From NCBI GenBank assembly GCA_902765395.1, contig CACWZP010000023.1:1-48247 (forward strand): a DNA stretch of 48,247 nucleotides, in the 5' to 3' direction. This document shows positions 7,287-15,894 of this stretch, one piece after another. The position numbers and the translations under genes were made by a program. The notes below the pieces were generated by a model. That model was not told where the DNA came from. It made no database searches and was given only the letters and a program-made list of their open reading frames with translations. Source of the stretch: an uncultured Eubacteriales bacterium (GTDB lineage Bacteria; Bacillota; Clostridia; Christensenellales; Aristaeellaceae). Each line of letters starts with the position of its first letter. Within the stretch, counting starts at the first letter, position 1.

Positions 7287-8372
7287 CTACGGAGTCGAAA
7301 ACAGCGCTATTTGTTCCGATAGCCAGGCCATGAAGCCCTTTCCGGCGTATGTGATCGGCACGCGCACCGACACCCAGCCGTCGCGAAAGATCAAAAAACG
7401 CAGCTCGTCCCCGGCAAACAGCGGCGGAATGATGGCGCTCAGCCGCAGCGGCGTCGCCCCGGCGTATCCGCATTCGCAGGGCACCCACGCTTGGGGATCA
7501 TAGAAGTCGGGACAGGTGACCTTGAGCCACGCGGGCTTTTCCAGCCGCCAGTAGTAGTTGCTGGTCACGGTCAGATCACCTTTATCAAAGAGCGTGAAGC
7601 CCTCCGCGGCGTCCGCGCCGTCCGCCGTGAGCGCCTCGAAGGAAAGCTCGGGCTGCTCGTAATCCGCGCCGGTATGGTTTCGGAAGATTTGCAGGGAAAT
7701 GTCGTATCGACGTCCTGGCCATGAGTTTTCATACTTCTGATTGGGTCGCTCGAAGCGCATCACGGCCCACTCCGTGGCCTCGTAAAGCGTCTGGGTGGCC
7801 TTCAGCGCCTTCATGTCGATCTCCCGCTGCATATAGGCCATCTGGACGTCGAAATCCCAAACCAGGTTGGCGTCGCCGCACGCCACGGCGTATCGCTGGA
7901 GCGCCGCCTTGCGGCCGGAGCTGGTCCACTGAGCCAGCCCGAAGCCCACGCCGTCGCCCGCGCGGAAGCGATAGCCCCGGCGGTTGTCCACGCCGTCCCG
8001 GCCCTGGACGTTGTAGGGGCAAAAGCTGCTCTCGGCGAACAGACTGCTCATCAGCCCCGCCGCCTGGTAGTTCGCAAGGCCCCAACGCCGGGTGAGGATC
8101 GTCCAGATCTCCCCTTCAAAGTTCACCTTCTCCGCCGGGTAGTTGATGGAGCCCGGTTCAAGTGTGGGCAGGGGAGCAGGCTTCGCCGTGGCTTCTGGGA
8201 TGGCCTCAGTGGTCTCCTCCGGCGCGTCCAGGGCAAATTCCTCCACTTCTCCGGGAACCACTTCCGCGCCGTCGAAAGCCTCTTCCGCGAAAGCGGCAAC
8301 GAAGGCGAGCAGAAGGACGAGGAACAGTATGATGTGTCGCTGCATCGAGCGCGCTGTAAATGTATGCTTCAT
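7287..8372 (-). CDS. Secreted lysozyme-like protein with a phage-tail-lysozyme-type domain
   Basis: About 361 residues. A signal peptide is visible (RHIILFLVLLLAFVAAFA), followed by an acidic, Pro/Thr-rich spacer (about 30-75). A domain of about 140 residues then begins at WTILTRRWGLANYQAAGLMSSL and contains the AESSFCPYNVQG and GVGFGLAQWTSSGR motifs, which resemble the phage tail lysozyme family (Phage_lysozyme2 type). The Glu in AESSF is the expected catalytic residue. The C-terminal 120 residues look like a beta-rich wall- or ligand-binding domain of unknown type. It probably acts outside the membrane on peptidoglycan. The start is uncertain: ATG 8372 or ATG 8345 directly before the signal peptide; neither has a good ribosome-binding site. 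It is divergent from the GH127 operon. Confidence 0.8.
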   Translation of the reverse strand: MKHTFTARSMQRHIILFLVLLLAFVAAFAEEAFDGAEVVPGEVEEFALDAPEETTEAIPEATAKPAPLPTLEPGSINYPAEKVNFEGEIWTILTRRWGLANYQAAGLMSSLFAESSFCPYNVQGRDGVDNRRGYRFRAGDGVGFGLAQWTSSGRKAALQRYAVACGDANLVWDFDVQMAYMQREIDMKALKATQTLYEATEWAVMRFERPNQKYENSWPGRRYDISLQIFRNHTGADYEQPELSFEALTADGADAAEGFTLFDKGDLTVTSNYYWRLEKPAWLKVTCPDFYDPQAWVPCECGYAGATPLRLSAIIPPLFAGDELRFLIFRDGWVSVRVPITYAGKGFMAWLSEQIALFSTP

Positions 8373-8431
8373 ACTGCTATGATACCGCAAGCGACGCTTT
8401 TTTTCAACACCAAAAGCGGGCGTTCACCGCC

Positions 8432-8461
8432 TTTACAAATCCCATCCTTTGGGTGTATACT
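8432..8461 (+). promoter_or_regulatory. Promoter of the GH127 operon
   Basis: TTTACA (8432-8437), 18-base spacer, TATACT (8456-8461), followed by GGAGG at 8481 and the ATG at 8493. Confidence 0.6.
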
Positions 8462-8492
8462 TCATATATTACACGCGTTGGGAGGAATGGAC

Positions 8493-10430
8493 ATGGCAGG
8501 ATGCGGCGAGACCCTGTATGGCGCGAGGATCGGAAGGGGCTTCTGGTCGGCCTTCCGCGACACCGTGGTGCGGGAGGGCATCCCCTATCAGTGGAAGGCG
8601 CTGAACGACGAGATCGAGGACGCGGAGCCCAGCCGCTGCATGCGCAATTTCCGCATCGCGGCGGGCAAGGAGAAAGGCGAGTTTCACGGCTTCTGGTTCC
8701 AGGACAGCGACGTGGCCAAGTGGCTGGAGGGCGTGGCCTACAGCCTGCGCTGGCATCCCGATCCCCAGCTGGAGGCCCTGGCCGACGGCGCGATTCGGGA
8801 CGTGGTGGACGCCCAGCAGAGCGACGGCTACATGGACACCTATTACATCATCAACGGCTTGGACAAGCGCTGGACGAACCTGAAGGACCACCACGAGCTG
8901 TACGTGGCCGGCCACATGATCGAGGCCGCCGTGGCCTATTACCAGGCCACCGGCAAGCGGGTGCTGCTGGACGCGGTGCTCCGGCTGGTGGACCACATCG
9001 ACAGTGTCATCGGCCCGGAGGAGGGCAAGCTGCACGGCTATCCCGGCCACCCGGTGATCGAGATGGCCCTGATGCGCCTCTACGGCGTCACCGGCGACAA
9101 AAAGCACCTGCGCCTGGCGGAGTACTTCGTGCGCCAGAGGGGCGCGAGCCCGCTGTACTTCAAGGAGGAGGACGAGCGTAACGGCAACGGCTTCTACTGG
9201 AAGGACAGCCATTTCCAGTATCAGTACTACCAGGCCGGCATCCCCTTCCTGCAGCAGAAGCACGCCGAGGGCCACGCCGTGCGGGCGATGTACCTGTATT
9301 CCGGCGCGGCGGACGTGGCCCGGGCCACCGGGGACGCCACCCTGGCGGACACCTGCCGCCGCCTGTGGGACAGCACGGTCAAGCGCCGCATGTACGTCAC
9401 CGGCGCCGTCGGCTCCTCCGAGTACGGCGAGTCCTTCACCTTCGACTACGACCTGCCCAACGATACCGTCTACGGCGAGACATGCGCATCCATCGCGCTG
9501 GTGTTCTTCGCCCGGCGGATGCTGGCGCTGGAGAAGAAGAGCGAATATGCCGACGTGATGGAGCGGGCGCTGTACAACGGCGTCATCAGCGGCATGCAGC
9601 TGGACGGCAAGCGCTTTTTCTACGTGAACCCGCTGGAGGTGCTGCCCGTCGCCTGCGAGGTGGACCAGCACAAGCGCCACGTGAAGCCCCAGCGGCAAAA
9701 GTGGTTCGGCTGCGCCTGCTGCCCGCCGAACATCATCCGGCTGCTGGCCTCCCTTGAGGATTACATCTATACCGCCGAAAACGACGAGGTGTTCGTGCAT
9801 CTGTACGCCGCCGGTGCGGTGCAGTTTGAAAAGAACTGGAACCGGGTGGTGCTGTCCACCCGCACCAACTACCCCTGGGAGGGCGACGTGGCCTTCGAGA
9901 TCCAAGCAGATCGGCCCTGCGAATTCGGCCTGAACCTGCGGGTGCCCGGCTGGTGCAAAAAGTACGCGGTGTACGTGAACGGCGAACCCGTGGACGCGGA
10001 GCTGGAGGAAGGATACCTGCACATCCGCCGCCGCTGGGAGGACGGGGACGAGGTGTCCCTGGCGCTGGATATGCCCGTGCGGCTGGTGCGGGCCAATCCC
10101 CGGGTGCGGGAGGACGCGGGCAAGCTGGCCGTGTGCCGCGGCCCCATCGTCTACTGCCTGGAGGAGGCCGACAACGGCGCGGATCTGCACCTGGCGAGGC
10201 TGGGAGACGCAAAGCCGGACGATTTCGACGTGGAGTACCTCCCGGATAAGCTGGGTGGCATCGTGCAGCTTTCCTGCGACGGCCTGCGCCAGACGGACGC
10301 GGGCTGGGGCGAGGCGCTGTACAGTGACGACGCGCCGGACGAGGCCGTGCCCGCGCGGCTCACCTTCATACCGTACTATAGCTGGGCCAACCGGGACGTG
10401 GGGGAGATGCAGGTATGGACGCGGGCGTGA
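8493..10430 (+). CDS. GH127 family beta-L-arabinofuranosidase
   Basis: Protein of 645 residues of glycoside hydrolase family 127 (DUF1680), which releases beta-L-arabinofuranose from plant hydroxyproline-rich glycoproteins and similar glycans. The zinc-cysteine active site is complete. Glu329 and Cys331 are in YGETCAS, and Cys409-Cys410 in CACCPPN, matching Glu338, Cys340, Cys417 and Cys418 of Bifidobacterium HypBA1. The general acid/base would be Glu313 in YGESFTFDYDLP. An (alpha/alpha)6 barrel fills the first 430 residues and beta domains follow. No signal peptide is seen, so it acts on imported oligosaccharides. The ATG at 8493 lies 7 bases after GGAGG. The stop overlaps the next gene by 16 bases, so the three genes to 11898 form one operon. 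Confidence 0.95.
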   Translation: MAGCGETLYGARIGRGFWSAFRDTVVREGIPYQWKALNDEIEDAEPSRCMRNFRIAAGKEKGEFHGFWFQDSDVAKWLEGVAYSLRWHPDPQLEALADGAIRDVVDAQQSDGYMDTYYIINGLDKRWTNLKDHHELYVAGHMIEAAVAYYQATGKRVLLDAVLRLVDHIDSVIGPEEGKLHGYPGHPVIEMALMRLYGVTGDKKHLRLAEYFVRQRGASPLYFKEEDERNGNGFYWKDSHFQYQYYQAGIPFLQQKHAEGHAVRAMYLYSGAADVARATGDATLADTCRRLWDSTVKRRMYVTGAVGSSEYGESFTFDYDLPNDTVYGETCASIALVFFARRMLALEKKSEYADVMERALYNGVISGMQLDGKRFFYVNPLEVLPVACEVDQHKRHVKPQRQKWFGCACCPPNIIRLLASLEDYIYTAENDEVFVHLYAAGAVQFEKNWNRVVLSTRTNYPWEGDVAFEIQADRPCEFGLNLRVPGWCKKYAVYVNGEPVDAELEEGYLHIRRRWEDGDEVSLALDMPVRLVRANPRVREDAGKLAVCRGPIVYCLEEADNGADLHLARLGDAKPDDFDVEYLPDKLGGIVQLSCDGLRQTDAGWGEALYSDDAPDEAVPARLTFIPYYSWANRDVGEMQVWTRA

Positions 10431-10984
10431 CGATCCGCCCCGCGACTGTGGCGGACGCCGCGCGGATGCTTGAGATCTACGGCTGGTACGTAGAAAACAC
10501 AGCAATCACCTTCGAGTATGACGTGCCGACGCCGGATGAATTTGCCCGGCGCGTGGAGAGCACCACCGCCCGCTATCCCTGGCTGGTGCTTGAGGAGAGC
10601 GGCGAGATCCTTGGCTATGCCTACGCGGGGCCGTTGTACCGCCGCGCCGCCTACGACTGGTCCTGCGAGGCTTCCATCTACCTGGACAGGAGCGAGCGGG
10701 GCCGTGGCCTGGGGCGGCGGCTGTATGCCGCGCTGGAGACGGAGCTTACGCGCCGGGGCATGCGCAACCTGTACGCCTGCGTGGCCGTGCCGTCTGAAAA
10801 CGAGGACGAATACCTGACTGGCGACAGCGCCCGCTTCCATGAGCATTTGGGCTTTACTCTGGCAGGCCGCTTCCATCGGTGCGGATACAAGTTTGGCCGG
10901 TGGTACGACGTGGCCTGGATGGAGAAGCTCATCGGTCCCCACGACGCGCCTGAAAAAACGCCTTTTGAGAGAGTGAGAGAATGA
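10415..10984 (+). CDS. GNAT N-acetyltransferase, PAT/MddA-like
   Basis: Protein of 189 residues with the layout of the phosphinothricin/methionine-sulfone acetyltransferase group of the GNAT superfamily. It begins VTIRPATVADAARMLEIY, has the WYVENTAITFEY segment typical of this group, YAYAGPLYRRAAYDWSCEASIYLD, and the acetyl-CoA loop RGRGLGRRLYAAL. A C-terminal GFTLAGRFHRCGYKFGRWYDVAWME follows. The substrate is probably an amino acid derivative; a resistance role should not be assumed. It overlaps the GH127 gene by 16 bases and the EamA gene by 4 bases (ATGA), so translation is probably coupled. An insertion of about ten residues (SENEDEYLTGD) sits where the family usually has SLALHE-type sequence. 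Confidence 0.88.
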   Translation: MDAGVTIRPATVADAARMLEIYGWYVENTAITFEYDVPTPDEFARRVESTTARYPWLVLEESGEILGYAYAGPLYRRAAYDWSCEASIYLDRSERGRGLGRRLYAALETELTRRGMRNLYACVAVPSENEDEYLTGDSARFHEHLGFTLAGRFHRCGYKFGRWYDVAWMEKLIGPHDAPEKTPFERVRE

Positions 10985-11898
10985 CAGAGACACAAAGATA
11001 CCCCGCCCGGCGGAGGATGCTGGGCAACGCGCTGCTAATCCTCACGGCCCTGATCTGGGGCACCGCCTTCGTGGCGCAGCGAGTGGGCATGGACAGCATC
11101 GAGCCGCTTACCTTCACGGCCTCCCGCATGGTGCTGGCGGCGGTGGCGGTGGGCCTGCTGGCCTTCCTGATGGGCAGGAAAGCCAAGCTTCGCGCCGACG
11201 CAGCGCAGGTGAACAGGAATTCCCTGCTGGGCGGCCTGTGCTGCGGCTTCTTCCTGGCCACGGCCACCATCTTCCAGCAGATGGGCCTGGTGACCACCAC
11301 GGCGGGCAAGGCCGGGTTCATCACGGCGCTGTACATGCTGCTGGTGCCCATATTCGGCTTTGTGCTGTTTCGCAAGAAGAACTCCTGGCTGGTGTGGCTG
11401 GCGGTGCTGATCGGTGTGGGCGGCATGTACCTGCTCTGCGTGAACGAGGGCTTCAGCCTCACCCGGGGCGACGCCATGTGCTGCGTCTGCGCGGTGCTGT
11501 TCTCCGGCCACATCCTCTGCTGCGACCACTTCGCCCCCAGGGCCGCCCCCCTGCGCATGTCGGCCATCCAGTTCGCCACGGCCGCGGTGCTCTCCGGCAT
11601 CGCCGCCTTCATCGCCGAACAGCCCGGCTGGGCCAAGGTGGCCTCCGCTGCCGTGCCCATCCTGTACTGCGGGCTGATGTCCGGCGGCGTGGGATATACG
11701 CTGCAGATCATCGCCCAGCGCTGGACCGACCCCACCATCGCCTCGCTGCTGATGAGCCTGGAATCGGTGTTCGCCCTGCTGGGCGGGGCCGTGCTGCTGG
11801 GCGAGCGCATGAGCCAGCGGGAGATGCTGGGCTGCGCGATCATGTTCCTGGCCATCGTGCTGGTGCAGGTGCCGCTGCCGGGAAAGAAGAAGGCATAG
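10981..11898 (+). CDS. EamA/DMT-family transporter
   Basis: Protein of 305 residues with ten hydrophobic segments in two EamA repeats (about 12-145 and 155-295), as in drug/metabolite exporters. The first repeat starts with LLILTALIWGTAFVAQRVG and the second with GDAMCCVCAVLFSGHILCCDHF. The end of the second repeat, PTIASLLMSLESVFALLGGAVLLGE, contains the usual short signature. The substrate cannot be read from sequence. It overlaps the acetyltransferase by 4 bases; an exporter translationally coupled to an acetyltransferase could export an acetylated product, which is an inference. A strong terminator follows at once. Confidence 0.93.
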   Translation: MTETQRYPARRRMLGNALLILTALIWGTAFVAQRVGMDSIEPLTFTASRMVLAAVAVGLLAFLMGRKAKLRADAAQVNRNSLLGGLCCGFFLATATIFQQMGLVTTTAGKAGFITALYMLLVPIFGFVLFRKKNSWLVWLAVLIGVGGMYLLCVNEGFSLTRGDAMCCVCAVLFSGHILCCDHFAPRAAPLRMSAIQFATAAVLSGIAAFIAEQPGWAKVASAAVPILYCGLMSGGVGYTLQIIAQRWTDPTIASLLMSLESVFALLGGAVLLGERMSQREMLGCAIMFLAIVLVQVPLPGKKKA

Positions 11899-11901
11899 AA
11901 C

Positions 11902-11938
11902 AAAAAACGCCTCCCCATGGATTTGGGGAGGCGTTTTT
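11902..11938. terminator. Bidirectional terminator between EamA gene and tlyA
   Basis: Arms ACGCCTCCCC (11907-11916) and GGGGAGGCGT (11925-11934) flanked by an A-run on the left and a T-run on the right, so it can end transcripts from both sides. Confidence 0.88.
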
Positions 11939-12750
11939 CACAGCTTTGCCCGGTGCGCCAGGGACACGACCTCGTCGATGCGCTCCGGCATCACGGATGC
12001 CGCGCCCGTACTCTGCGGCGCCATGTCCGCCAGGAACTCTATGTTCCCGTCGCCGCCGGCGATGGGGGAGAAATCCAGCGCCCGGACCCGCCAGCCGAGT
12101 GTCGGCGCGAAGTCCACGATATCCCGCAGTACCTGCCTGTGCACCGCGTGCTTTGCCACGATGCCGCCCTTGCCCACGGCGCTGCGCCCGGCCTCGAACT
12201 GGGGCTTCACCAGCGCGATCATCCGGCCCTGATCGCCCAGCACATCAAATACCGCAGGAAGGATCAGCCGGATGGATATGAACGACACGTCCATGACCGC
12301 CAGCCGGGGCATCTCCGGGAACATGGAGGCCTCCAGCGCCCTCGCGTTGACCCGCTCCAGGCTGACCACCCGCGGATCGTCCCGCAGCGACGGGTCCAGC
12401 TGGCCCGTGCCCACGTCCACGGCATAGACCTTCGCCGCGCCGTTCTTCAGCAGCACGTCCGTGAACCCGCCCGTGGACGCGCCGATGTCCAGGCACACCG
12501 CGCCGATGGCGTCCACACCGAACACCCTGATCGCCTTCTCAAGCTTCAAACCGCCCCGGCTCACGTAGGGATGCTCCGAGCCAAGCACCGCCAGCACATC
12601 CGTATCCAGCACCTTCTGGGCGGGCTTTTTGATGCTCTCGCCGTTGACCGTCGCCAGCCCCGCCGCGATTAAGCCCTGGGCCTTCTCTCGGCTTCCTGCC
12701 AGTCCCCGGGCAACAAGCGCCGCGTCTGCCCGCATCGCGTTATCGTCCAT
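11938..12750 (-). CDS. tlyA: TlyA-family rRNA 2'-O-methyltransferase
   Basis: Protein of 270 residues with an N-terminal S4 RNA-binding domain (ADAALVARGLAGSREKAQGLI, about 8-65) and an FtsJ/RrmJ-type methyltransferase domain beginning SRGGLKLEKA and DIGASTGGFTDVLL (SAM site). KPQFEAGR and VMDVSFIS supply further expected catalytic-pocket residues. TlyA proteins methylate 2'-hydroxyls of cytidines in 16S and 23S rRNA; the old name haemolysin is not supported here. The ATG at 12750 is chosen because GGAGG (12760-12756) lies 5 bases upstream. The usual clostridial neighbours (xseA/xseB, dxs, argR, recN) are absent; the gene stands alone between convergent and divergent neighbours. Confidence 0.92.
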   Translation of the reverse strand: MDDNAMRADAALVARGLAGSREKAQGLIAAGLATVNGESIKKPAQKVLDTDVLAVLGSEHPYVSRGGLKLEKAIRVFGVDAIGAVCLDIGASTGGFTDVLLKNGAAKVYAVDVGTGQLDPSLRDDPRVVSLERVNARALEASMFPEMPRLAVMDVSFISIRLILPAVFDVLGDQGRMIALVKPQFEAGRSAVGKGGIVAKHAVHRQVLRDIVDFAPTLGWRVRALDFSPIAGGDGNIEFLADMAPQSTGAASVMPERIDEVVSLAHRAKL

Positions 12751-12812
12751 TCCAACCTCCGCTGCCATGCTCTGCCAGCCCTGGCAATTTATGCAAAATG
12801 CCCATATATTTA

Positions 12813-12841
12813 TTGACAGAATTGGACATAAATTATAAAAT
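12813..12841 (+). promoter_or_regulatory. Promoter of the CAP-domain protein gene
   Basis: TTGACA (12813-12818), 17-base spacer, TAAAAT (12836-12841). AT-rich surroundings contrast with the GC-rich coding sequence. Confidence 0.7.
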
Positions 12842-12888
12842 AACGTCGAAATATATTTCAAATCTACTACAGAAGGATGTGTATTTCG

Positions 12889-13701
12889 ATGAAAAACAGG
12901 CGATTGACCTCGCTGCTGTTGATCCTGATGCTTTTTGCAGCCACCGCTTCGGCGGAAGCCAATCTGACGGCCCGCGTGGAGGACGGCATGCTGCATGTGG
13001 CATGGAGCGCCGAAACGGGGGACTGCACCCTCACCCTTTACATGGATGGCTGGCCCATGAAGGTCTGCCGCGTGGCGAACGCAGGCAGCCTGGACTGTCC
13101 CGTCCCGGACGCTTCCCGAGCCTACTCAGCGCGACTGAAGACGGCCAACGGATGCCTGACGACCAGCGCCGGGAGCTTGGCCAACGCGCCAACTCCCGCG
13201 TCGACGCAGAAAACGTCACCCGCGCCGACTTTAAAGCCGACGCCCGTTCCGACGAATAAACCTTCACCCGCGCCGACCGTGCAGCCGACGCCCGTTCCCA
13301 CGCAAAAGCCCACGCCAACGCCTGCTCCGGTCACCGGCAGCACCCAGTCCGACCACGCTGCCCAAGTGGTCTCCCAGACGAACGCCGAGAGGGCCAAGGC
13401 GGACCTTGGGGAACTGCGGGTGGATGCGGAGCTGACCCGCGCCGCACAGGTGCGCGCCCGCGAGATCGTCCAGTCCTTCAGCCACACCCGCCCGGACGGC
13501 AGCGCCTGGTCCACCGTGTCCACCAGCGCCTTCGGCGAGAACATCGCCATGGGCCAGCAGACCGCGGACAAGGTGATGGCCGCCTGGATGACCTCCCAGG
13601 GCCACCGGGAGAACATCCTCCGGCCCAGCTTCGGCAGCATCGGCGTGTGCTGCTTTGTCTCCGGCGGCGTGAAATACTGGGTGCAGCTATTCGGAAAGTA
13701 A
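12889..13701 (+). CDS. Secreted CAP (SCP/PR-1)-domain protein
   Basis: Protein of 270 residues. A signal peptide spans about residues 1-22 (RRLTSLLLILMLFAATASA). A beta-rich N-domain (about 23-95) is followed by a Pro/Thr linker (about 100-148) and a C-terminal CAP domain (about 152-270). The CAP part has VVSQTNAERAKADLG, VRAREIVQSFSHTRPDGSAW, FGENIAMG and GHRENIL, with the His and Glu residues expected for a CAP cavity. The linker contains two copies of a 16-residue unit (SPAPTxxPTPVPTxK) encoded by a 48-base repeat at about 13218-13313. Such proteins are exported and often surface-bound; their activity is unsettled. ATG 12889 follows AGAAGG with rather long spacing; ATG 12877 is too close to that site. 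Confidence 0.92.
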   Translation: MKNRRLTSLLLILMLFAATASAEANLTARVEDGMLHVAWSAETGDCTLTLYMDGWPMKVCRVANAGSLDCPVPDASRAYSARLKTANGCLTTSAGSLANAPTPASTQKTSPAPTLKPTPVPTNKPSPAPTVQPTPVPTQKPTPTPAPVTGSTQSDHAAQVVSQTNAERAKADLGELRVDAELTRAAQVRAREIVQSFSHTRPDGSAWSTVSTSAFGENIAMGQQTADKVMAAWMTSQGHRENILRPSFGSIGVCCFVSGGVKYWVQLFGK

Positions 13702-13706
13702 CGACA

Positions 13707-13731
13707 GGTGGGGGCATTGCCCCCACTTTTT
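13707..13731 (+). terminator. Terminator after the CAP-domain gene
   Basis: GTGGGGGC (13708-13715) and GCCCCCAC (13719-13726) with a 3-base loop and TTTTT. It runs up to the stop codon of the convergent MATE gene. Confidence 0.85.
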
Positions 13732-15140
13732 CATCCCACCATGTTGTTCAGCCAGACGCCCTTCTTCATCAGCATGAAGCCAAACACGCACTTGATGAAG
13801 TCTGCCAGCTGCACCAGCAGGTAGACCGTCACCACCGGCAGCGCCGTCAGGTGCACCAGGCACCAGGCCAGCGGCACGGCAATCACCCATGTGTAGCCGC
13901 TGTCGAACAGGAACGTGACCAGCGTCTTGCCGCCGGAGCGCAGCGTGAAATAGGCGCAGTTGCAGAAGGAGAACAGCGGCATGCAGAGGGCATAGACCCG
14001 CAGAAAACTGGTCGCCAGCGCGCGCACTTCCTCGGTGGTCCGGTACACGCGGGGGATCAGCGGGGCCACCAGGTTCATGACTGTCAGCGTGATCACGCTC
14101 ACGAAGATCGAAAATGCCATCAGCTTCCAGGCCTGCGCCTTCGCGCCCTCCATGTCGTTGGAGCCCAGCGTCTGGCCCACGATGATGGCCGTGGCGCTGC
14201 CCATGGACAGGAACGTCACCGCGAACAGGTTGGAAATGGTGCTGGATATGTTCATGGCGGCCACCACGTCCAGCCCCCGCACGGAATAACACTGGGAGAG
14301 TACCGCCATGCCCATGGACCACAGCCCCTCGTTCACCAGCAGCGGCAGGCCTTTGATGGTGATGTCCCGCGCCAGCTGCCCGGGCACCCGCAGGCTGGCA
14401 TATACGCCCTTCACAAAGGGATAGCGCCCGGCGTTCTTGTGGGTGTAGATCATCACGATGACCAGCTCCACATAGCGGGAGATCACCGTGGCGATGGCCG
14501 CGCCGGCCACGCCCATCCTGGGGAAGCCCAGGTGGCCGAAGATCAGCAGCCAGTTGAACGCCAGGTTCACGAACACCGCCGCGATGCCGGCGAACATGGG
14601 CAGCTTCGTCTCGCCGGTCTCGCGCAGCGTCCCGGCGTAGACCTGGGTCAGCGCGAAGGGCAGCGTGCCCAGCAGCATGATGTGCAGGTAATTCAGCCCG
14701 TGCTCAAGCGTCACCTCCACCCGGCCAGTGTTGGCCTCGTCGTGCAGGTAGCGCATGATCAGCCCCTTTCCGCCCAGCAGGAACACCGCCAGCGCGCCTG
14801 CGATCAGTATGGCGCAGACGTACAGCTTGTATCGGAAGCAGTGGCGCACGCCCTCCTGGTTGTTCGCGCCCTGGAACTGGGCGGAAAAGATGCCCGCGCC
14901 GGAGATGCCGCCGAACACGCACAGATTGAACACGAACAGCAGCTGGTTGGCGATGGACACGCCGGACATCTGCTCCGTGCCCACCTGGCCCACCATGATG
15001 TTGTCCAGCAGGTTCACGAAGTTGGTGATCGCGTTCTGTACGATGATCGGCACCACGATGGCCAGCACCATGGCATAGAAAGCCCTGTCGCCGATCAATA
15101 CGCTCCGGATCGAGCGCCGTGGAAGCTGCTTGCGCTGCAT
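13731..15140 (-). CDS. MATE-family efflux transporter
   Basis: Protein of 469 residues with twelve hydrophobic segments in two MatE halves (about 10-225 and 240-450), as in Na+- or H+-coupled multidrug and metabolite exporters. Landmarks are VVPIIVQNAITNFVNLLDNIMVGQ in the first helix pair and MSGVSIANQLLFVFN after it. The second half has GLPLLVNEGLWSMGMAVLSQ and MNISSTISNLF. The substrate is not predictable. The ATG at 15140 is preceded by AGGAGCGTATAC; the frame extends to 15179 without support. It is divergent from the mnmM-like gene and has its own promoter. Confidence 0.93.
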   Translation of the reverse strand: MQRKQLPRRSIRSVLIGDRAFYAMVLAIVVPIIVQNAITNFVNLLDNIMVGQVGTEQMSGVSIANQLLFVFNLCVFGGISGAGIFSAQFQGANNQEGVRHCFRYKLYVCAILIAGALAVFLLGGKGLIMRYLHDEANTGRVEVTLEHGLNYLHIMLLGTLPFALTQVYAGTLRETGETKLPMFAGIAAVFVNLAFNWLLIFGHLGFPRMGVAGAAIATVISRYVELVIVMIYTHKNAGRYPFVKGVYASLRVPGQLARDITIKGLPLLVNEGLWSMGMAVLSQCYSVRGLDVVAAMNISSTISNLFAVTFLSMGSATAIIVGQTLGSNDMEGAKAQAWKLMAFSIFVSVITLTVMNLVAPLIPRVYRTTEEVRALATSFLRVYALCMPLFSFCNCAYFTLRSGGKTLVTFLFDSGYTWVIAVPLAWCLVHLTALPVVTVYLLVQLADFIKCVFGFMLMKKGVWLNNMVG

Positions 15141-15169
15141 GTATACGCTCCTGAAGGTTGATTGTGTGT

Positions 15170-15198
15170 ATCTTATCACAGGCCGCCCTGCCGTTCAA
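15170..15198 (-). promoter_or_regulatory. Promoter of the MATE gene
   Basis: Minus strand TTGAAC (15198-15193), 17-base spacer, TAAGAT (15175-15170), about 30 bases before the ATG. Confidence 0.5.
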
Positions 15199-15230
15199 CG
15201 AACGCTATGAAAAGCTTTTGGAAAATGGGC

Positions 15231-15259
15231 TTCACAGATCTCGCCGCGTCCTGTATAAT
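15231..15259 (+). promoter_or_regulatory. Promoter of the mnmM-like gene
   Basis: TTCACA (15231-15236), 17-base spacer, TATAAT (15254-15259), followed by GGAGGGG at 15266. Confidence 0.65.
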
Positions 15260-15278
15260 ATCGTCGGAGGGGATGCGG

Positions 15279-15863
15279 ATGGCACAGGATTTTCGCTCGG
15301 CCCGGTACTGGGCGGCGGAGCTGATCGAGACGGCGCTCTGCCCTGGCGCGCAGGCGGTGGACGCCACCATGGGCAACGGCCACGACACCCTTTGGCTATG
15401 CCGGCAGGTGGGGGAGATGGGCCGCGTCTACGCCTTCGACGTGCAGCCGGAGGCGGTTCAGCGTACCCGGGCACTGCTGGAAAAGGAGGGCGTGGCGGAG
15501 CGCGCGACGCTGTTCTGCCGGGGACACGAGCACATGGCGGAATGTGTGGGCGAGCCGGTGGACGCGGTGATGTTCAACCTGGGCTGGCTGCCCGGCGCGG
15601 AACACGGCGTGACTACGCGGACGGAGACCACTTTGAAAGCCGTCGACGCCGTGCTGTCGATATTGAAGCCGGAGGGCCTTTTGACCGTGTGCGTCTATCC
15701 CGGCCACGACGAGGGCTCCCGGGAGCTTGCCGCCCTGGACGCCTGGGCTGCGGCGCTGGATCCTCGCCGATACGACGCCATGACCCGCCGCTACATGAAC
15801 CAGCCCGGCGACCCGCCCGTGCTGATCGCCGTCAAACTAAAAAAGACCAAAGTCTGTATTTGA
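15279..15863 (+). CDS. mnmM: MnmM/YtqB-family tRNA methyltransferase
   Basis: Class I SAM-dependent methyltransferase of 194 residues, close in motif to Bacillus YtqB, recently assigned as MnmM, which methylates the 5-aminomethyl group of the tRNA wobble uridine (nm5s2U34 to mnm5s2U34). DATMGNGHDTLWLC is the SAM-binding loop, YAFDVQPEAVQRTRALL the acidic loop, and FNLGWLPG the catalytic-region motif of this family. The ATG at 15279 lies 6-8 bases after GGAGGGG (15266-15272). The last six codons and the stop form the left arm of a 21-bp inverted repeat that acts as terminator, so the C-terminus is written in the terminator. Confidence 0.88.
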   Translation: MAQDFRSARYWAAELIETALCPGAQAVDATMGNGHDTLWLCRQVGEMGRVYAFDVQPEAVQRTRALLEKEGVAERATLFCRGHEHMAECVGEPVDAVMFNLGWLPGAEHGVTTRTETTLKAVDAVLSILKPEGLLTVCVYPGHDEGSRELAALDAWAAALDPRRYDAMTRRYMNQPGDPPVLIAVKLKKTKVCI

Positions 15864-15886
15864 GTAAATACAGACTTTGGTCTTTT
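15841..15886. terminator. Bidirectional terminator with 21-bp perfect arms
   Basis: Left arm 15841-15861 begins AAAAGACCAAAG, loop GAGT (15862-15865), right arm 15866-15886 ends CTTTGGTCTTTT. A-run and T-run at the ends suit both directions. The left arm is inside the mnmM-like coding sequence, and the right arm ends 8 bases before the ABC gene stop. Confidence 0.9.
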
Positions 15887-15894
15887 ATGTGGGT

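Noticed and set aside
7287-8372. Prophage remnant, from the phage-lysozyme-type domain
   Set aside because: It has a signal peptide and no phage structural, integrase or att features nearby, so it is more likely a host wall enzyme.
10415-10984. Herbicide or antibiotic resistance acetyltransferase
   Set aside because: Similarity is at the level of the PAT/MddA group only; no residue seen here fixes such a substrate.
11938-12750. Haemolysin
   Set aside because: TlyA proteins were once named so, but the S4 plus FtsJ-type methyltransferase domains point to rRNA methylation.
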